From Odiellus spinosus (lineage: Eukaryota > Arthropoda > Arachnida > Opiliones > Phalangiidae): a stretch of DNA of 64,000 nt. The position numbers and the translations under genes were made by a program. Below, piece by piece: positions 1 to 11,379 of this stretch. Numbering within the stretch: position 1 is the first letter of the stretch; each line of letters starts with the position of its first letter. Where the stretch lies: positions 16,097,024-16,161,023 of the forward strand of contig OY987231.1 in the NCBI GenBank assembly GCA_963920705.1, read 5' to 3'. Under the pieces are notes generated by a model. It saw only the letters and a list, made by a program, of their open reading frames with translations, made no database searches and had not been told where the DNA came from.

Positions 1-1879
1 TATATATGTACAATTTATTTCGAAGCCAAAAAAATAAACGGTGTTAGAAATTTCCCGAGGCTTCGAATCAGATGAAAAAAATAAGGATAAAAAAATGTTT
101 AAGCAGTTGTTAAATGGTAAAAAAATGCAAGGGCAGAAAGCTAATAAGTGGAAATGATGTAGGACTAGGCATTCGTTGGCCGCCATGCACCGTTTATGTC
201 TCGCTCTATCCCCTTTAAATCAGTCGATGATGTGCGTGTCACCTTCCATTTCCATCCGAAACGCGGGCATTAGAAAAAATGTTATTGCGAATTTAGTTTT
301 ATATCTAGTTTATTAAATAGCATTCATGGTCTGTCCCAGCATTTGGAGGAATATGTTCAACTGTGGCTCGTTTCACTGTTTGATCGGTGAAAGCTTGTAG
401 CAGAATATTTAAATGTCTTCGTTAATTTTTCTTACGTTAATTATAAGCACATTTGTGATAGATTTCAGAGTAATAATAAGCCTTGGTAAGTTAATCTACA
501 CTTGTACGAGAACGGTTTTCGGTTGTAGGTTGTTACGAACATGGGGATTCATTGCTTGGAGTTGGGTTTTATTGCTCCTAGGTGGAATGCAAGTACATGT
601 AAAGACATATTGGGTTTTATATCCTCATGAAAATTTAAGGGGTAAAGTTAAAAACTGAAACACCCTTAATTGATTTTCTCCCAATGGAAAGATTTTGAAC
701 TGAAGCGCCCTTATTGGCTAGTTCCCGTCATTAGTAAGGCCCTGGTTTTCCAAGGGCTAGGGAATCAAATGGGAATAAACACTTTCAAGAACGAATGGAA
801 GCCCTTTAGATATCCTCGCGTACTTCATCGTAAAATGGCGTCTGCTTATTGATTAGTCATATTTCACCACGATCAACTGAAATCTTTGGAGATGCGTTGC
901 CAATAAATAAGCGGACGCCATTTTTCTACATCACGCCGACTGAACTAATCATGTTCAAGGTTCTTAGGGCCGTCTTCAATTCATTTTACACATAGTTTTT
1001 CATAGCCATATCATCTGAAGTAATTCATTGTGCGTACAGTCCATTTTACTTTCTTGGATATACAGCGCGCCACCTTGTTTAAAAAAATCTTTTCGGGTTC
1101 AAGAAAGACGGAGACGCTTATCGCGCCCTTAAACATCGCGTTTTTGGTAAAGAGATATTAAGAATTGAATAAAAAATTCGTCTCCAACCACAATTATACG
1201 GTGTATAAGTGTATATAGTTAAAATTAGGGTTTACGACAAGGCGAAAGGAAGCCCGACGATAAGTATAGCGGCACCCCGCCCGCTAATGACTTTGAGAAG
1301 TCTACCCTCAAAGATGATTACTTTTAACGCCATATCTTGAGAGCCAGACCTCCACCTGCCGATTTGTCGCCCGAATCGACAGTTTTTGGTCACCATCATT
1401 TTAGAAAAACCAATTCCTATCATTTTGTTGCGTGGTGCGTGATTATACAAGTTTTTAGATCTTCAAAACAAGTTGGTTTTTCATCGAGTTAACTCTTATC
1501 ACAGTTATTTCGAATCGAATAATAAATACTCGGAAGACCGGAGTTTCATTATTTTTATCATGTTTTTCTTTAAATATAATTTCATACTAAAAGTATGTTT
1601 TTTTTTTGTTTTTATTCAAGGAACAATTGTATCTTATCTATAATACGAAGTTTGTTTGAAAGGCCTATATTTGGAAATCTTTATATTTTATCATATTTAT
1701 TTTAAATTTGTTGCTCAGAGCATTTGAATTCTCTCGTTTCTTATTGCCTAGAGCGCTTTGGTTTATCGCTCACGGTTACAAGAACTAGTAATAACTCGAT
1801 TTTAACGTAGAATATTGGGGGTAACTTTCTTTCTCGTATCAGTTCCCTGTTGTTTAATTGGTAATTTTTTACGCCTCAG
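1..1879 (+). other. Intron of the Iroquois gene (3' part)
   Basis: This stretch precedes the first recognisable exon and ends in a pyrimidine-containing acceptor (TTTTTTACGCCTCAG) whose AG is at 1878-1879. No homeobox motif was found by reading it, so the homeodomain exons are taken to lie upstream of the window. It is AT-rich. A short hairpin-forming repeat occurs at 832-924. Small open frames here (413-658, 670-852) show no protein-like composition. Confidence 0.6.
832..924. repeat. Short inverted repeat (hairpin, ~93 bp)
   Basis: The left arm AAAATGGCGTCTGCTTATTG is matched in reverse complement by the right arm ending GCGGACGCCATTTT, with one mismatch in the GGCGTC(T/C)GC core. The loop is about 45 bp. 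It is probably a miniature foldback element inside the intron. No clear target duplication is seen. Confidence 0.5.
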
Positions 1880-2850
1880 GCTCAAATATGAAGCAAGAAG
1901 AAGATCTGTCACGAGATTCCTCGGACTACAAGTTGCACCATCCTCATCGAGGAGGAGTGGGAAGAACCAGTAGTCCGGACAACTCGTCCAGCTCGGCGGA
2001 TTGCGTCAACCCGTTATCGACCCCGCTGGCATCGCACAACCTTCATCTGCAACAACAGAATATCTTGTTGAGAGGCGGTTTGCCGCACGGTCACCACGTC
2101 ACTCCTCCGTCCGGGCTCAATCTTTCGGCATCGCGTAATTCGGCCTTCGTATTGGCTTCGGGAGGAGGGGGCGTCCACGGTCATTTGGGCGCCCTCGCCG
2201 CTATGAGAGACTCCCCGACTTCGGATAACAACAGGCCGAAAATATGGTCCTTAGCTCACACGGCTACTTCGGACAGTCCGCCACCGGTTCGTAGAAGTCC
2301 GGTGGTTCATCAGAACCCAGTACCCGCGATCCCGAGTGGTATAAATCGTCAGGAGTATCGGGACCCCAAGTACATTAAGTCGGAAATGGACGGTGATATG
2401 TATTGCGGGCGAGGCAACTTGGGCAACCAGGGGCCGGGCGCCGTAGGACTGTACAGGGTGGCCGGCGAGCACGAGGTCAAACCAATGGGACATTACGAAG
2501 ACCATTACGCCATGAACGGGGTGACGAGCGCGAAAAACTGGATGAATGGGACGATGGGGCACGTAGTTAAAAACTGTTCGGCGCCTTCGTCGACGTCGCC
2601 GGTCGGAACGGCGTCCGCTTTTGACCCCGCGAACTCGGCGGGTGACGGCCAGTCCAAAGATCCCCGTTTGACGCCGGGAAGCGATAGCTGCAGCGGCGGT
2701 AGCGGTAGCGGTTCCGATTCGAACCCGCCTTTATTCCACCGCTCGCCTCGCGGTTCGGAAGAAGGAAACCGGGCTTCGCAGCCTTACTGTGATATTACGT
2801 CTCCTCACGGCATGGGAGCGTCCGCCATGGCTTACGACCTACAGCACGAA
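1880..2850 (+). CDS. Iroquois-class homeobox protein, large C-terminal exon (partial gene)
   Basis: Iroquois (IRX; ara/caup/mirr in flies) proteins are TALE-class homeodomain transcription factors that pattern eye, wing, notum and other fields in the nucleus. The key motif is PKIWSLAHTATSDSPPP, encoded at 2236-2286; the PKIWSLA(E/D/H)TATS block just C-terminal of the acidic region is a hallmark of the family. The rest is low-complexity Ser/Pro/Gly/His sequence, normal for these proteins: SPDNSSSSAD near the start, a GGGG run, a GSGSGSDSN stretch and DPRLTPGSD. The exon opens after an AG at 1879 in the middle of a codon (nGC), so the first in-frame Met (1888) is internal and not a start. It closes on a whole codon before a consensus GTAAGT donor at 2851. 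GC content is much higher than in the surroundings, as expected for coding DNA here. The homeobox lies outside the window, so mirror and araucan/caupolican cannot be told apart. Confidence 0.88.
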
Positions 2851-2928
2851 GTAAGTGTTCGAGACGCGATCGGGAACCATACTTCGATAACGAGACACTA
2901 ACGCTGGTATCCCCAATTTCGCCCACAG
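2851..2928 (+). other. 78-bp phase-0 intron of the Iroquois gene
   Basis: It has donor GTAAGT at 2851, a branch-point-like ACTAAC at 2897-2902 about 27 bases before the acceptor, and acceptor CCCACAG ending at 2928. Splicing joins two complete codons. The length is a multiple of three, but an in-frame TAA at 2899-2901 would stop translation if the intron were retained. That stop lies inside the branch-point motif. Confidence 0.8.
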
Positions 2929-3079
2929 TCTCAACAACACGATCGACATCCGCCTCCTTTGGTCAGAACCTCGCCACCAAACTCTTGCGGCTATACCGGA
3001 AATTCAATGACCGCGTTATCAGTGGCCGCCAAAAACGCGTTGGACCATCTGAGGAACTCCGCGGATGGCGACAATTCGG
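2929..3079 (+). CDS. Iroquois-class homeobox protein, next C-terminal exon (partial gene)
   Basis: This exon continues the frame of the previous one without a stop for 50 codons. It begins SQQHDRHPPPLVRTSPP and continues through an Ala/Leu-rich stretch (MTALSVAAKNALDHLR) to NSADGDNS. The amphipathic Leu/Ala segment is the kind of short conserved C-terminal helix expected in a transcriptional regulator; I do not claim it is the canonical Iro box. The exon ends one base into a codon before donor GTAAGA at 3080, so at least one further coding exon with the stop codon is needed. I could not place that exon with confidence: either it is short and hidden in the AT-rich DNA downstream, or it lies beyond the window. 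Confidence 0.78.
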
Positions 3080-5795
3080 GTAAGAAAACTTGTTAGTTAT
3101 TCATTATCTTATAGTAGTTTTCACTGGTATATTGAATGATTTACGCTACAACAAAATAAAAATATGCAACACGATATTTTCATCTTCAACCTATGATGAT
3201 GATTCAAGAACGCGTACCAAAAGTATATATTCTGCAAGCCATTAGCCAAATTCATAGCTTAACTCCAATAATAAAAAGGTACATTTTTGTACTACTTTTG
3301 CGTTGAAAACGTTGTCTGTCCAACAACGCTAAGGAAACCAAATCAAAGTTATATGGCTCATACTCATTTGGAATCATCTAAAACATTGTGTATGCGTTTG
3401 GACAAGGGCTAAGAACAATGCTCTTTTTCCGACATTAGAGTAGAACAAGATTTGGGCGTCTTTACAAATTAGGTGATATTATTTTTTGCTACGTTACAAT
3501 GAAAAAAGAAAAAAAAAAAAAAAATGGAGTCGAACGAAACTCCCACCCCTTCGCGTGAGTCAAAACTCCTGGTATAAGCGTTACGGCATCGACGTAAGAA
3601 AAGTTACAGCCCCCTCTTTCCATATATTACATTTTCTTCGCGGTAAAGCGCGTAGGCTTAATTAGATAATTATACTAAACCGAGAACTAAATCGATGAAA
3701 CTAAATTTCCATATTCTAATTTCCGAGTTTCATTATTTGGCGGTACACTTATTTTTCACTCTTTCCTCTAAATCAAAAATGCGCCATTACAAAGTCGCGA
3801 AGAAACGAATATTTACTAATCGGCTTCGAGCTTGACTCGTTCGCTTGTCATGGCGCCTTATCTCGAGTTGCAAAAACGACGAGAGCGTAAAAATACAAAA
3901 TCTAGTTACTCGAGGCTAGGTTGCGGGCCAAATTCTCGATAGGCGAAACAATATGCAATTTCTGTTAATGGTACCGTATACTTAAAGAGGGGGGTGGTTT
4001 TAGTGGTAGATTATTCTTTTCGATTTGGCGACAACCCAGCAACCACCGTTTGTATACGTACACTCGGCATATCCGGCCTTAAATCTAATTACGCGGGGTG
4101 GACAATTACCGCGGTTACATTGTTCGTTTAGTTAGCGACGAACGGGGTAAGAAATGTAGAAAAAAATCTTTATATCAAATTAGGTATCGACAAATAATGA
4201 TACGGTGGATGTCCGAAGCCTCGAGCCATTCCAACGCAAGGTGGTATCTTACAGTCGCGCGAAGACTTGCCTTTTCTTAATCTAAACTGCGCGTATAGCC
4301 ACGAGGGAAACATTATCCAACTAGAAGCTCGTTGAAACAATGGTCTTTATGAAGCGTTAAATATTTAAGCTCCGGGCTAACAATTCTAATACAAGCTTAA
4401 AGGTAGGATGAAGATGAAAATGAAGTGATTTATTTATTAAATATAAGAATGGTTCACGTATTAAAAGATTGGGAAATGTCTCTATATTGTGCTAAAAATA
4501 GGAAAAGATTCACATTTTTGCATTCAATTAAAACGAGATCAAAGACTACCCACCATTAGCTCAATAAAATAACCGCAACAAGCGCTGTTGTACGCACAAT
4601 TGTGCGCGTAAAAATAATCTAGAGTTTTAGATATTAACTGGGCTATATAAATACCCTACCCAAGTCTTGTGCAAAAAGCGTCAGGATTAGATAATATTTT
4701 CTAGCGCTTAAGCTCACCTTTCATCGTTAAAGGTCACGCACCACAAGGGGGGAGCGTGACCCTCTTTGGCGCGTAAAATTTGAGCAGTGGAAAGGATAAA
4801 AAGCTGATATATTTTCCGTCGATATTAAAAATAGTGTTCGATTAAAAAAGTGTGTCCCAGCAAGTATCACGGGAATTTTATCAAGCCAAAGGTGGGGCGT
4901 CTTTATATTAGTCAGAGGTTCTAGTTTTAACTAAATGCCAAAATTAAAAGGTTTCAGAGACACTCGCGGAATATTTTACTACAAAAATATGTCTTATTTT
5001 TAAAACCAGAAAAAAAGCTTTATTTTCTTCTTCACCCTCCCTTTAAAGGTCTACCAGGGGCCAAGGCTTAATTTCGGATGTAGGTGCAGCGGTGGTTTAC
5101 CATTTATATATAACAGAAAGTGATTTTACATTAGTTTAGAAAGGAAATGTAACGGTATCAAGGTTATTCAATTGTCGAATGAGTTAATTTTCAAGAAATC
5201 GAGTTTGGAACGGATTTGCGCCTTCGGGTAATATCAAAGTAAACAGGAAAATAGTTTCCGTTCCTTGAAACTAATTTTTTGAAATAATAAATTCGTTGCG
5301 GTTTAATGTAACTTTAATAAATTAAAAGTATTATTTCATGAAATTGCATTGAAATCAGAGGATTTCAAAAATTAAAACCATGAATTTCTGACTTCAATAT
5401 CAATACACGATTCTATTTTTGTATATTTCAATTAACCCCTGACACCACATTTCATTAATATTATTGTCTTATCTAAACCGTAATAACTTATATACAAAAG
5501 CCATATAAGCATTAATTTCCACAGGGAAAAAGAAATACAATAATTCGAGTCAATTATACCGTCTCGAAACTCGAAACACCAATACCCGTTAAATCTGACG
5601 GAAGTAATTTGTTTTATGGCATTAAAACTAGTTATAATTCGTTCAACACGTACAATAATAATTGAAGGTTTTGTGAATAGAGAAAAACAATTATTATTTC
5701 TGTATATGGTCGACCAAATGAATGGGTATTCAAATTTATATTCTATCGATAGAATTATTAAAATGAATGCAGGCATTTATAACGTTACTTCATTC
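3080..5795. other. Non-coding, probably intron of the Iroquois gene
   Basis: No gene is visible. Because the exon ending at 3079 stops inside a codon, this stretch should be intronic. It contains a homopolymer A run at about 3508-3524 and a few GC-richer patches (3540-3900, 4020-4330). No transposon ends were recognised up to the TTAA at 5796. The 114-codon minus frame at 5432-5776 is AT-driven and has no recognisable content. Confidence 0.45.
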
Positions 5796-6287
5796 TTAAA
5801 GGGAGAATGAAAGGCCGAAACAACCTATTTTTAATCGATTAAGAATGCTAATATAATGAGAAAAACAATAATATAACTCACCAAAAATATTTCGTTATTT
5901 TATAATCAATTTCCAAAGTTCCGATGCTAAGCCTTGTTTGCCTAGGTCGGTGAACTAGGCTAGCACGACCAGTATTTTTTTTTTTTTTTTGATATTCGCG
6001 GCTGTTCTTGTCACCAATCACGAGCGAGTACGCGTATTTTAAACATACGCGTACTCGCTCGTGATTGGCGACTAGATCAGACGGGAATATTAAAAAAATA
6101 CGGCTCGTGCTCGCCTAGTTTGCCGAACTAGGCAGCCAAGGCTTAGCATGTGCAAGTTTCGGAACTTTGGAAATTGATTATAAAATAACGACATATTTTT
6201 GGTGAGTTATATTATTGTTTTTCTCGTTATTTTAGCATTCTTAATCGATTAAAAGTAGGTTGTTTCGGCCTTTCATTCTCCCTTTAA
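5796..6287. mobile_element. TTAA-flanked near-palindromic MITE, family A copy 1
   Basis: The element begins TTAAAGGGAGAATGAAAGGC and ends with its reverse complement at 6287. The two halves pair over nearly the whole length. The centre at about 6018-6067 is a perfect long hairpin around the CGAGCGAGTACGCGTA arms. TTAA at both ends matches the target preference of piggyBac-like transposases, but the internal end sequence does not prove the superfamily. No coding capacity. A poly-T run (about 5975-5990) distinguishes it from copy 2 at 37367. Confidence 0.88.
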
Positions 6288-6417
6288 AGAGACACTAGGA
6301 GCTAAAAATGTAAAACTTCTCAAATTATTTTCAGTATATGCATACAAAATTCTAAATAAAATAATATTTCCCTAACTAAAATTTATTAATTTAAATTCTA
6401 AAGCTGAACTAGGTTTG

Positions 6418-6570
6418 AATTTCACGCATTATCTTTCGAAATCGATTTATTTAGTTTCATCTATCGGTTGTTGTTGAAACCGAATCGGTATGAAACTGGT
6501 TCCCGAAGCAGTTTCGAGAAATCGAATCAAATCGATTCGACAAAAGACGGTTTTCCGTATGAACGCGGCT
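6418..6570 (-). mobile_element. MITE family C, truncated copy
   Basis: It shares the block ATCTATCGGTTGTTGTTGAA (rest: ACCGAATCGGTATGAAACTGG, then CCCGAAGCAGTTTCGAG) with the copies at 13247, 31882 and 34893. It ends at the GAACGCGGCT terminus. The opposite ~135 bp, including the other terminus, is missing. Confidence 0.75.
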
Positions 6571-6784
6571 AAATTATATTAGGCTCCTATAAATTAATAG
6601 TCAACTTTCCTTCAATGGTATTATCAAATATAATTGTTATTTAATATTTTTTTTCCCCTTTAGCTCAAGTTCAATAAAAATTAAAGAAAAAATATTGGGA
6701 GATAAAGAACTTTGTAATTGGAACTCGAATGAACTGTGCGCGATTCAAAGATAAACTGAACAGTAACGTGGACAAAGGCCCAAG

Positions 6785-6821
<37 letters not shown>

Positions 6822-8260
6822 GATGATTTGTGATGGTTTCCGGTTTAATAACGCGAGGATTTTAATTGTGCAAAAACTAATAATCGTCGCGTTTCTCATT
6901 AAATTTAATCGTCATCACGCTCAACACTTCAAAAAACAAATTAAGAGAGGGAGCTTCAAAGTTCAATTTTGATTTGAAATGATAAGAAAAAAATCTGAAT
7001 ATTATAATTAATATTATTATTATTATTATTATATAAAAATGTATAGTATTTATATCATCAGATGTTTCACCGAAAATATCTTAAATGAAAAAACAAATCT
7101 TTAATTTATAAATGATCACGTGCTTATACGAATAAACCAATCACCAGCCATTTTTTTGCACCAAACGAAAAAGGGTGTATCAACGATCGGATTATAATTA
7201 CTAGAAGTGAATAACCAAATGGAAAATCTACTAAACAATAATATATATGAAATAAAAAAAATGAACGCTCATAATCAATTTTAAAAATTTCAATTGACTA
7301 TGATCAAGCTATATTGACCTGCCCATGTTAATAAAAAAACAATGATATTGAATATTCACTTCTAGTGATTAACTTCTGGTAACAATTTATTAAACAAATT
7401 GTATATGTACAGTAAAACAAACTGAAAACAAAATAAAAAATAATTTTGATTCAATTTGAAAATTTCTATGCAAAACTTTTGTTAAATTTCAATTCAATTC
7501 TTCTCGTTTCAAATTAGGTTTGGTTAACTGAAGTTAATTCAACCGTTTTATAATTAAATATAAAATGGAATTCATCAGATTTATAAATAAAGAGGTTTTT
7601 AGCGAATAGCGGAATGGACGAATGATGAAAGAATTTTAAATACGCTTTTTTAATTAGGCTTAAAGTTAAATAAGAACGAAAATTTATTTTACCAACGGAT
7701 AAACTATGAAAAATAGTAATTTTTAAAAAAATTCGTGCGAAAAAAAATGCAGCACGAAATTCTGGTCAGTTATATATTGTGAATTTTTCTTTTTGAAACT
7801 TAGAGAATAAATAAAATTCGCATGAACAGTCATAAAATGTGCATTTATTTTTCAATGAGATAATCAATGATATCTCTCGAATGAAACTTAAAGAGTATTA
7901 CTTGATACGTTTGATCAATTCAATAAATTAAAAGCTACAAATGAGATAAGATGCGAGCTAACATCACTATAGATATAACTGCCAGTAAGGTTTATCGACT
8001 ACAGAGTTAATGCGTTTAAATTATTGCCGAAATCATATCTTTAAATTTAAGTAAATTAATTAATGCCTAGGAAGTAGTTAGTTAAAGAGAATAAGAGAAA
8101 ACATAGCCAGCGATAAAATTTTTATAAGTTTTGTGTATTGGATTTCAAGATTTTGAGCTTCAACGGTATTTGGAAAGAGATTTTTGGGGGTTCCCTAAAC
8201 TTCTCGGATATAAAATGTTAATCTCCCTGGAATGACTTTAAGATATTGTTCTAAGTGTTC
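6571..8260. other. AT-rich non-coding with simple repeats
   Basis: No gene seen. An A homopolymer of about 31 bases lies at 6788-6818, and an ATT microsatellite at about 7005-7034. The rest is unstructured AT-rich sequence. Confidence 0.5.
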
Positions 8261-8261
8261 G

Positions 8262-8470
8262 GTAGGTTTGTTCCCATTTCGCCCAAATATTTCGCCCAAA
8301 ATTCGCCCAATCCTACTTCACCCAAACGTATTATCATTTGGCCCAAAATTATCGATTCCCAATTCGCCCAAACCAAAATTTCCTTGTCCCAATTCGCCCA
8401 ATCCCACTTCGCCCAATCGTTTTATCAGTTAGTAAAGAATTATCTATTCCCATTTCGCTCAACCTAAAAT
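8262..8470. repeat. Degenerate GCCCAA-rich minisatellite, left arm
   Basis: It holds repeated variants of TTCGCCCAA and CCCAATTCGCCCAA at 10-30 base spacing. The motif is the reverse complement of the TTGGGC motif at 8590-8830, so the two form mirror-oriented arms around the TTAGG run. It is open in all three plus frames, which gives spurious open frames rich in Pro, Asn and Ser. Confidence 0.8.
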
Positions 8471-8495
8471 TCCTTTTCCCGTTTCACCTAAAATT

Positions 8496-8531
8496 GTTAG
8501 GTTGGGTTAGGTTAGGTTAGGTTAGGTTAGG
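8496..8531 (+). repeat. Interstitial arthropod telomere repeat (TTAGG)n
   Basis: About seven units of GGTTA/TTAGG, with one variant (GTTGGGTTAGG) near the left end. TTAGG is the ancestral arthropod telomere repeat and is lost in Diptera. Here it is internal, not at a chromosome end. Confidence 0.88.
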
Positions 8532-8589
8532 TAGAAATAATTAAACAGGACGAAGGAACCGATCAAGAGGATTTTGTTCGCATATGCGA

Positions 8590-8835
8590 AATAGGATGGG
8601 CCTAATAAATTGGGCTGATTGGGAATTGGGCCTAATAAATTGGGCTGATTGGGAATTGGGCCAGTTGGGATTGGGCCAGTTAGGATTGGGCCAATTGAGT
8701 TTGGGCCAGTTAGGATTGGGCCAATTGAGTTTGGGCCAGTTAGGATTGGGCCAATTGAGTTTGGGCCAGTTAGGATTGGGCCAATTGAGATTGGGCGAAA
8801 TGGGAATTGGGCCAAATGTTTTGGGCGAATCGGGG
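8590..8835. repeat. 30-bp minisatellite, right arm of the telomere-like block
   Basis: Two identical 30-bp units lie at 8601-8660 (CCTAATAAATTGGGCTGATT plus GGGAATTGGG), and four 30-bp units at 8671-8790 (TTGGGCCAGTTAGGATTGGG plus CCAATTGAGT, last copy with one change). Degenerate TTGGGC units continue to 8830. Because 30 is a multiple of three, all frames read as Gly/Leu/Ile-rich repeats; these are not genes. Confidence 0.92.
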
Positions 8836-8840
8836 TAGAA

Positions 8841-9907
8841 CCGTTCGGTATCTTAGCAAGAGTGTGTCTGACCATTCAAGTAAGTATACCTTCAAATGGA
8901 GTAAGTATGCGAAAGAAAGCCTAATAATTTTTAAGAAACTTCAAAATAAAAATGTCCAAAATCATAATTTTTTCAACTAAACGGCATAGAATCTGGAAAA
9001 TCGTGATATAAGTTAACCAAACAACCCAATTTGGGGCGCTCCCCTACGCGAAACTGCTCTTAATCCGGCCCTACCACTCATTTCATATTTTTAATTATTT
9101 TTCAGTTCCCCTCTTTTCAGTTGTAGTTACTCTATGGGCATAAAACTATTTTGAAATCATTTTTCGTAATATTTAAGAAACACTAGAAATTCTGATTTCT
9201 TTTGACAGCGACTCAATACGTCGAGATATATACATTTTTTTTTAATTTAGAAAAATATGAAGTTCTATCAAAAAGGCGAACTTCAAACAGATGTCTCGGT
9301 TATGCAAATTAGCAGAGCATAAAGTCGGCTCTGGTATCTCTCCGACACCGCAATTTTATACAAAGCAGCCGAGTGCGAGGTTGCGTCTTTCAATATCAAA
9401 TCGTTCCTTCTCAAAACGTATTTCAAGCGCGATATTGAATAATGGAAAACGGTCTACAAACGTTTATTATTAAATTCTACGATATTGTAAAACTAGAAAA
9501 AGAAAAAAAAGGACCGAAATTCAATATATATTTGGGTATAAGAACGACAGAAGGTCTCAATTCAATTTAATACTAATCTCAAACGCGTCTTCCGATGTTT
9601 ATAGTGAGTGACAGTCGCGTTGCTGCACTAGCTAGGCCTAAAAATGCTAAAAATGCATTCGTTCAAGCGTAAATATCTCAATAATGGGTTCCGAATTGTC
9701 TCATTTGATTAAAATATATCGCGCCACGAAAATTTCTAAAACTTCTTAAATTTAATATGTGATTTGGATATTGTTTTTACAAAAATAATATCTACGATAA
9801 AAAAAGTTTAAAATTCGGAAAATTCGAGTTTTTAGCCGGTATTTATTAGAATTTCATTAATTTATTCATTAACCTCTTTAAATTTCAATATACTAAAAAT
9901 TAGTAGT
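8841..9907. other. AT-rich non-coding
   Basis: No gene, RNA or clear repeat boundary recognised. The 60-codon plus frame at 9291-9473 has no recognisable domain. Confidence 0.4.
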
Positions 9908-10237
9908 AATACCAAAAATCCATTCAGGTTCCATAAGAATATGGGAGCATAGCTTTAGCCTCTGGTATACCATCCTCCCAAACTTTGTAACAAAAGTTCG
10001 TCTGCAATTTTCGCAACATTTGTACGCTTAGATCTTTTTTCGGTCGGCTCCATTTTTATTACCCAAAATATTATGTCAAGGTCGTTAGTGGCCCGGGTTA
10101 ATAATATAATGGCAGGAGCGATTTACTTGAAAAATCGATTCGAAGCAGACGAACTTTTGCTACAAAGTTTGGGAGGATGGTTATTGAATCGCGGCCCTCC
10201 CATATTCTTATGGAACCTGAATGGATTCTTGGTAATT
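9908..10237. mobile_element. Foldback MITE (~330 bp, ~115-bp arms)
   Basis: The left arm contains ATCCATTCAGGTTCCATAAG then AATATGGGAG, and further in CATCCTCCCAAACTTTGTA and AAAAGTTCGTCTGC. The same blocks occur in reverse complement and mirrored order in the right arm (10150-10237). The blocks are exact while the linkers between them differ. No coding capacity. Target duplication not resolved. Confidence 0.85.
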
Positions 10238-10309
10238 CTAACTAAATTGTAATTGGAAAACCACGAAACTTCTTAAATTCAGTATGGGTTTTGAATATAA
10301 TCTGCGTTT

Positions 10310-10463
10310 TACCCTCTTCAGACGAGTCCTAATTAGCCGTTTTAATCAGATTTAAATGAGGTTTTAATCAGAATTAACCGAGATTGGTTGAACTGAGAAT
10401 GTTACATGTAAACCTAGGTTAAGTTTGATTAAACTGGCGAATTACGTCTGTCTGAAGAGGGTA
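10310..10463. mobile_element. 150-bp MITE with TA target duplication
   Basis: Inverted ends CCCTCTTCAGAC at 10312 and 10461 are flanked by TA on both sides. The similarity of the ends continues inward for about 45 bases (a TTTAATCA block on both sides). A TA duplication is typical of Tc1/mariner-type elements; the assignment is inferred. Confidence 0.8.
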
Positions 10464-11379
10464 TTAGAACAAAAAAATCAAATCTTTAGTTTAAGTTAGA
10501 TACGTTAAATATCGCGCTGATTTGTAAAATGTTTCCATTTTCAGATTTTGCCGGACTTTTATTAAGTTAGCCCTGTTTTTTTGGTATTTTAATAACCTCT
10601 TAAAGTTAGAATTTTTCTAAAACTTAGTATTGCCTAAATTTTCGATTTTTCCTGTGAATTCAAGTTATTTCCAAAGAATCTTTATAGGGGCTACGATAAT
10701 TTTTGTTATTTGATATTATTTGAACGTATAAACCTAATAGACCATTGCGAAGTTATTCCGTATGCTAACGAATGAATGCCGATATTTTTCAGCCAATTTG
10801 TTACAATAATAAATTTTTATTCAATTTGTAAATAATTAAAAACGAATCTAAATTCAAATCACGTATTTTTACTTCGCGGTTGAAATACAAGAAACCTCCC
10901 TATATATTTAACCCTACGTTTGATGCCAAGCAATGAATCGCAAATTAGAACGTTTTTTGGCATATCGCAATTAGTATCAATTTGCGGCTATGTAAATTCG
11001 AGCGACAGTTGCGACATATTCGCTTCGAAGGTCGCGGCGTATTAAATGACAAGCGGAAATTTTAATTTAATATCGTATAATAACAAATTCTCTCCCAAGT
11101 TTCTACTAAACTAGAAATCCAAACAGGTATCAGAAACCATTAAGTAAAAGCCACTTCCGGTACGAAACGCCAAATGAAAATGAAATCAGCTCTAGCCCCG
11201 AATAGAAGTATACAAAAGGATTAATTCATAACGGCCACGAGCGTAGGAAATCCTTCTCATTGATTTTTAACAATTTATTATACAGAAATCGCTTACCGAG
11301 TTCAAAAATATCGTAACTCGAAAAGTATAGGGATTTGAAGATATTAAGTAATTAATTTACGCGTGATTAAGAAAAACAG
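10464..11379. other. AT-rich non-coding
   Basis: No feature recognised. Confidence 0.4.

Noticed and set aside
5432-5776. 114-codon minus open frame next to the family A MITE
   Set aside because: Composition (Ile/Asn/Tyr-rich) follows the AT content. It has no domain and overlaps an equally long meaningless plus frame.
8601-8790. 30-bp direct repeats resembling a CRISPR array
   Set aside because: The units are contiguous with no spacers, and the genome is eukaryotic.
8522-8924. Collagen-like or Gly/Leu/Ile repeat proteins on both strands
   Set aside because: Translation of the 30-bp minisatellite; no start context or neighbouring exon.
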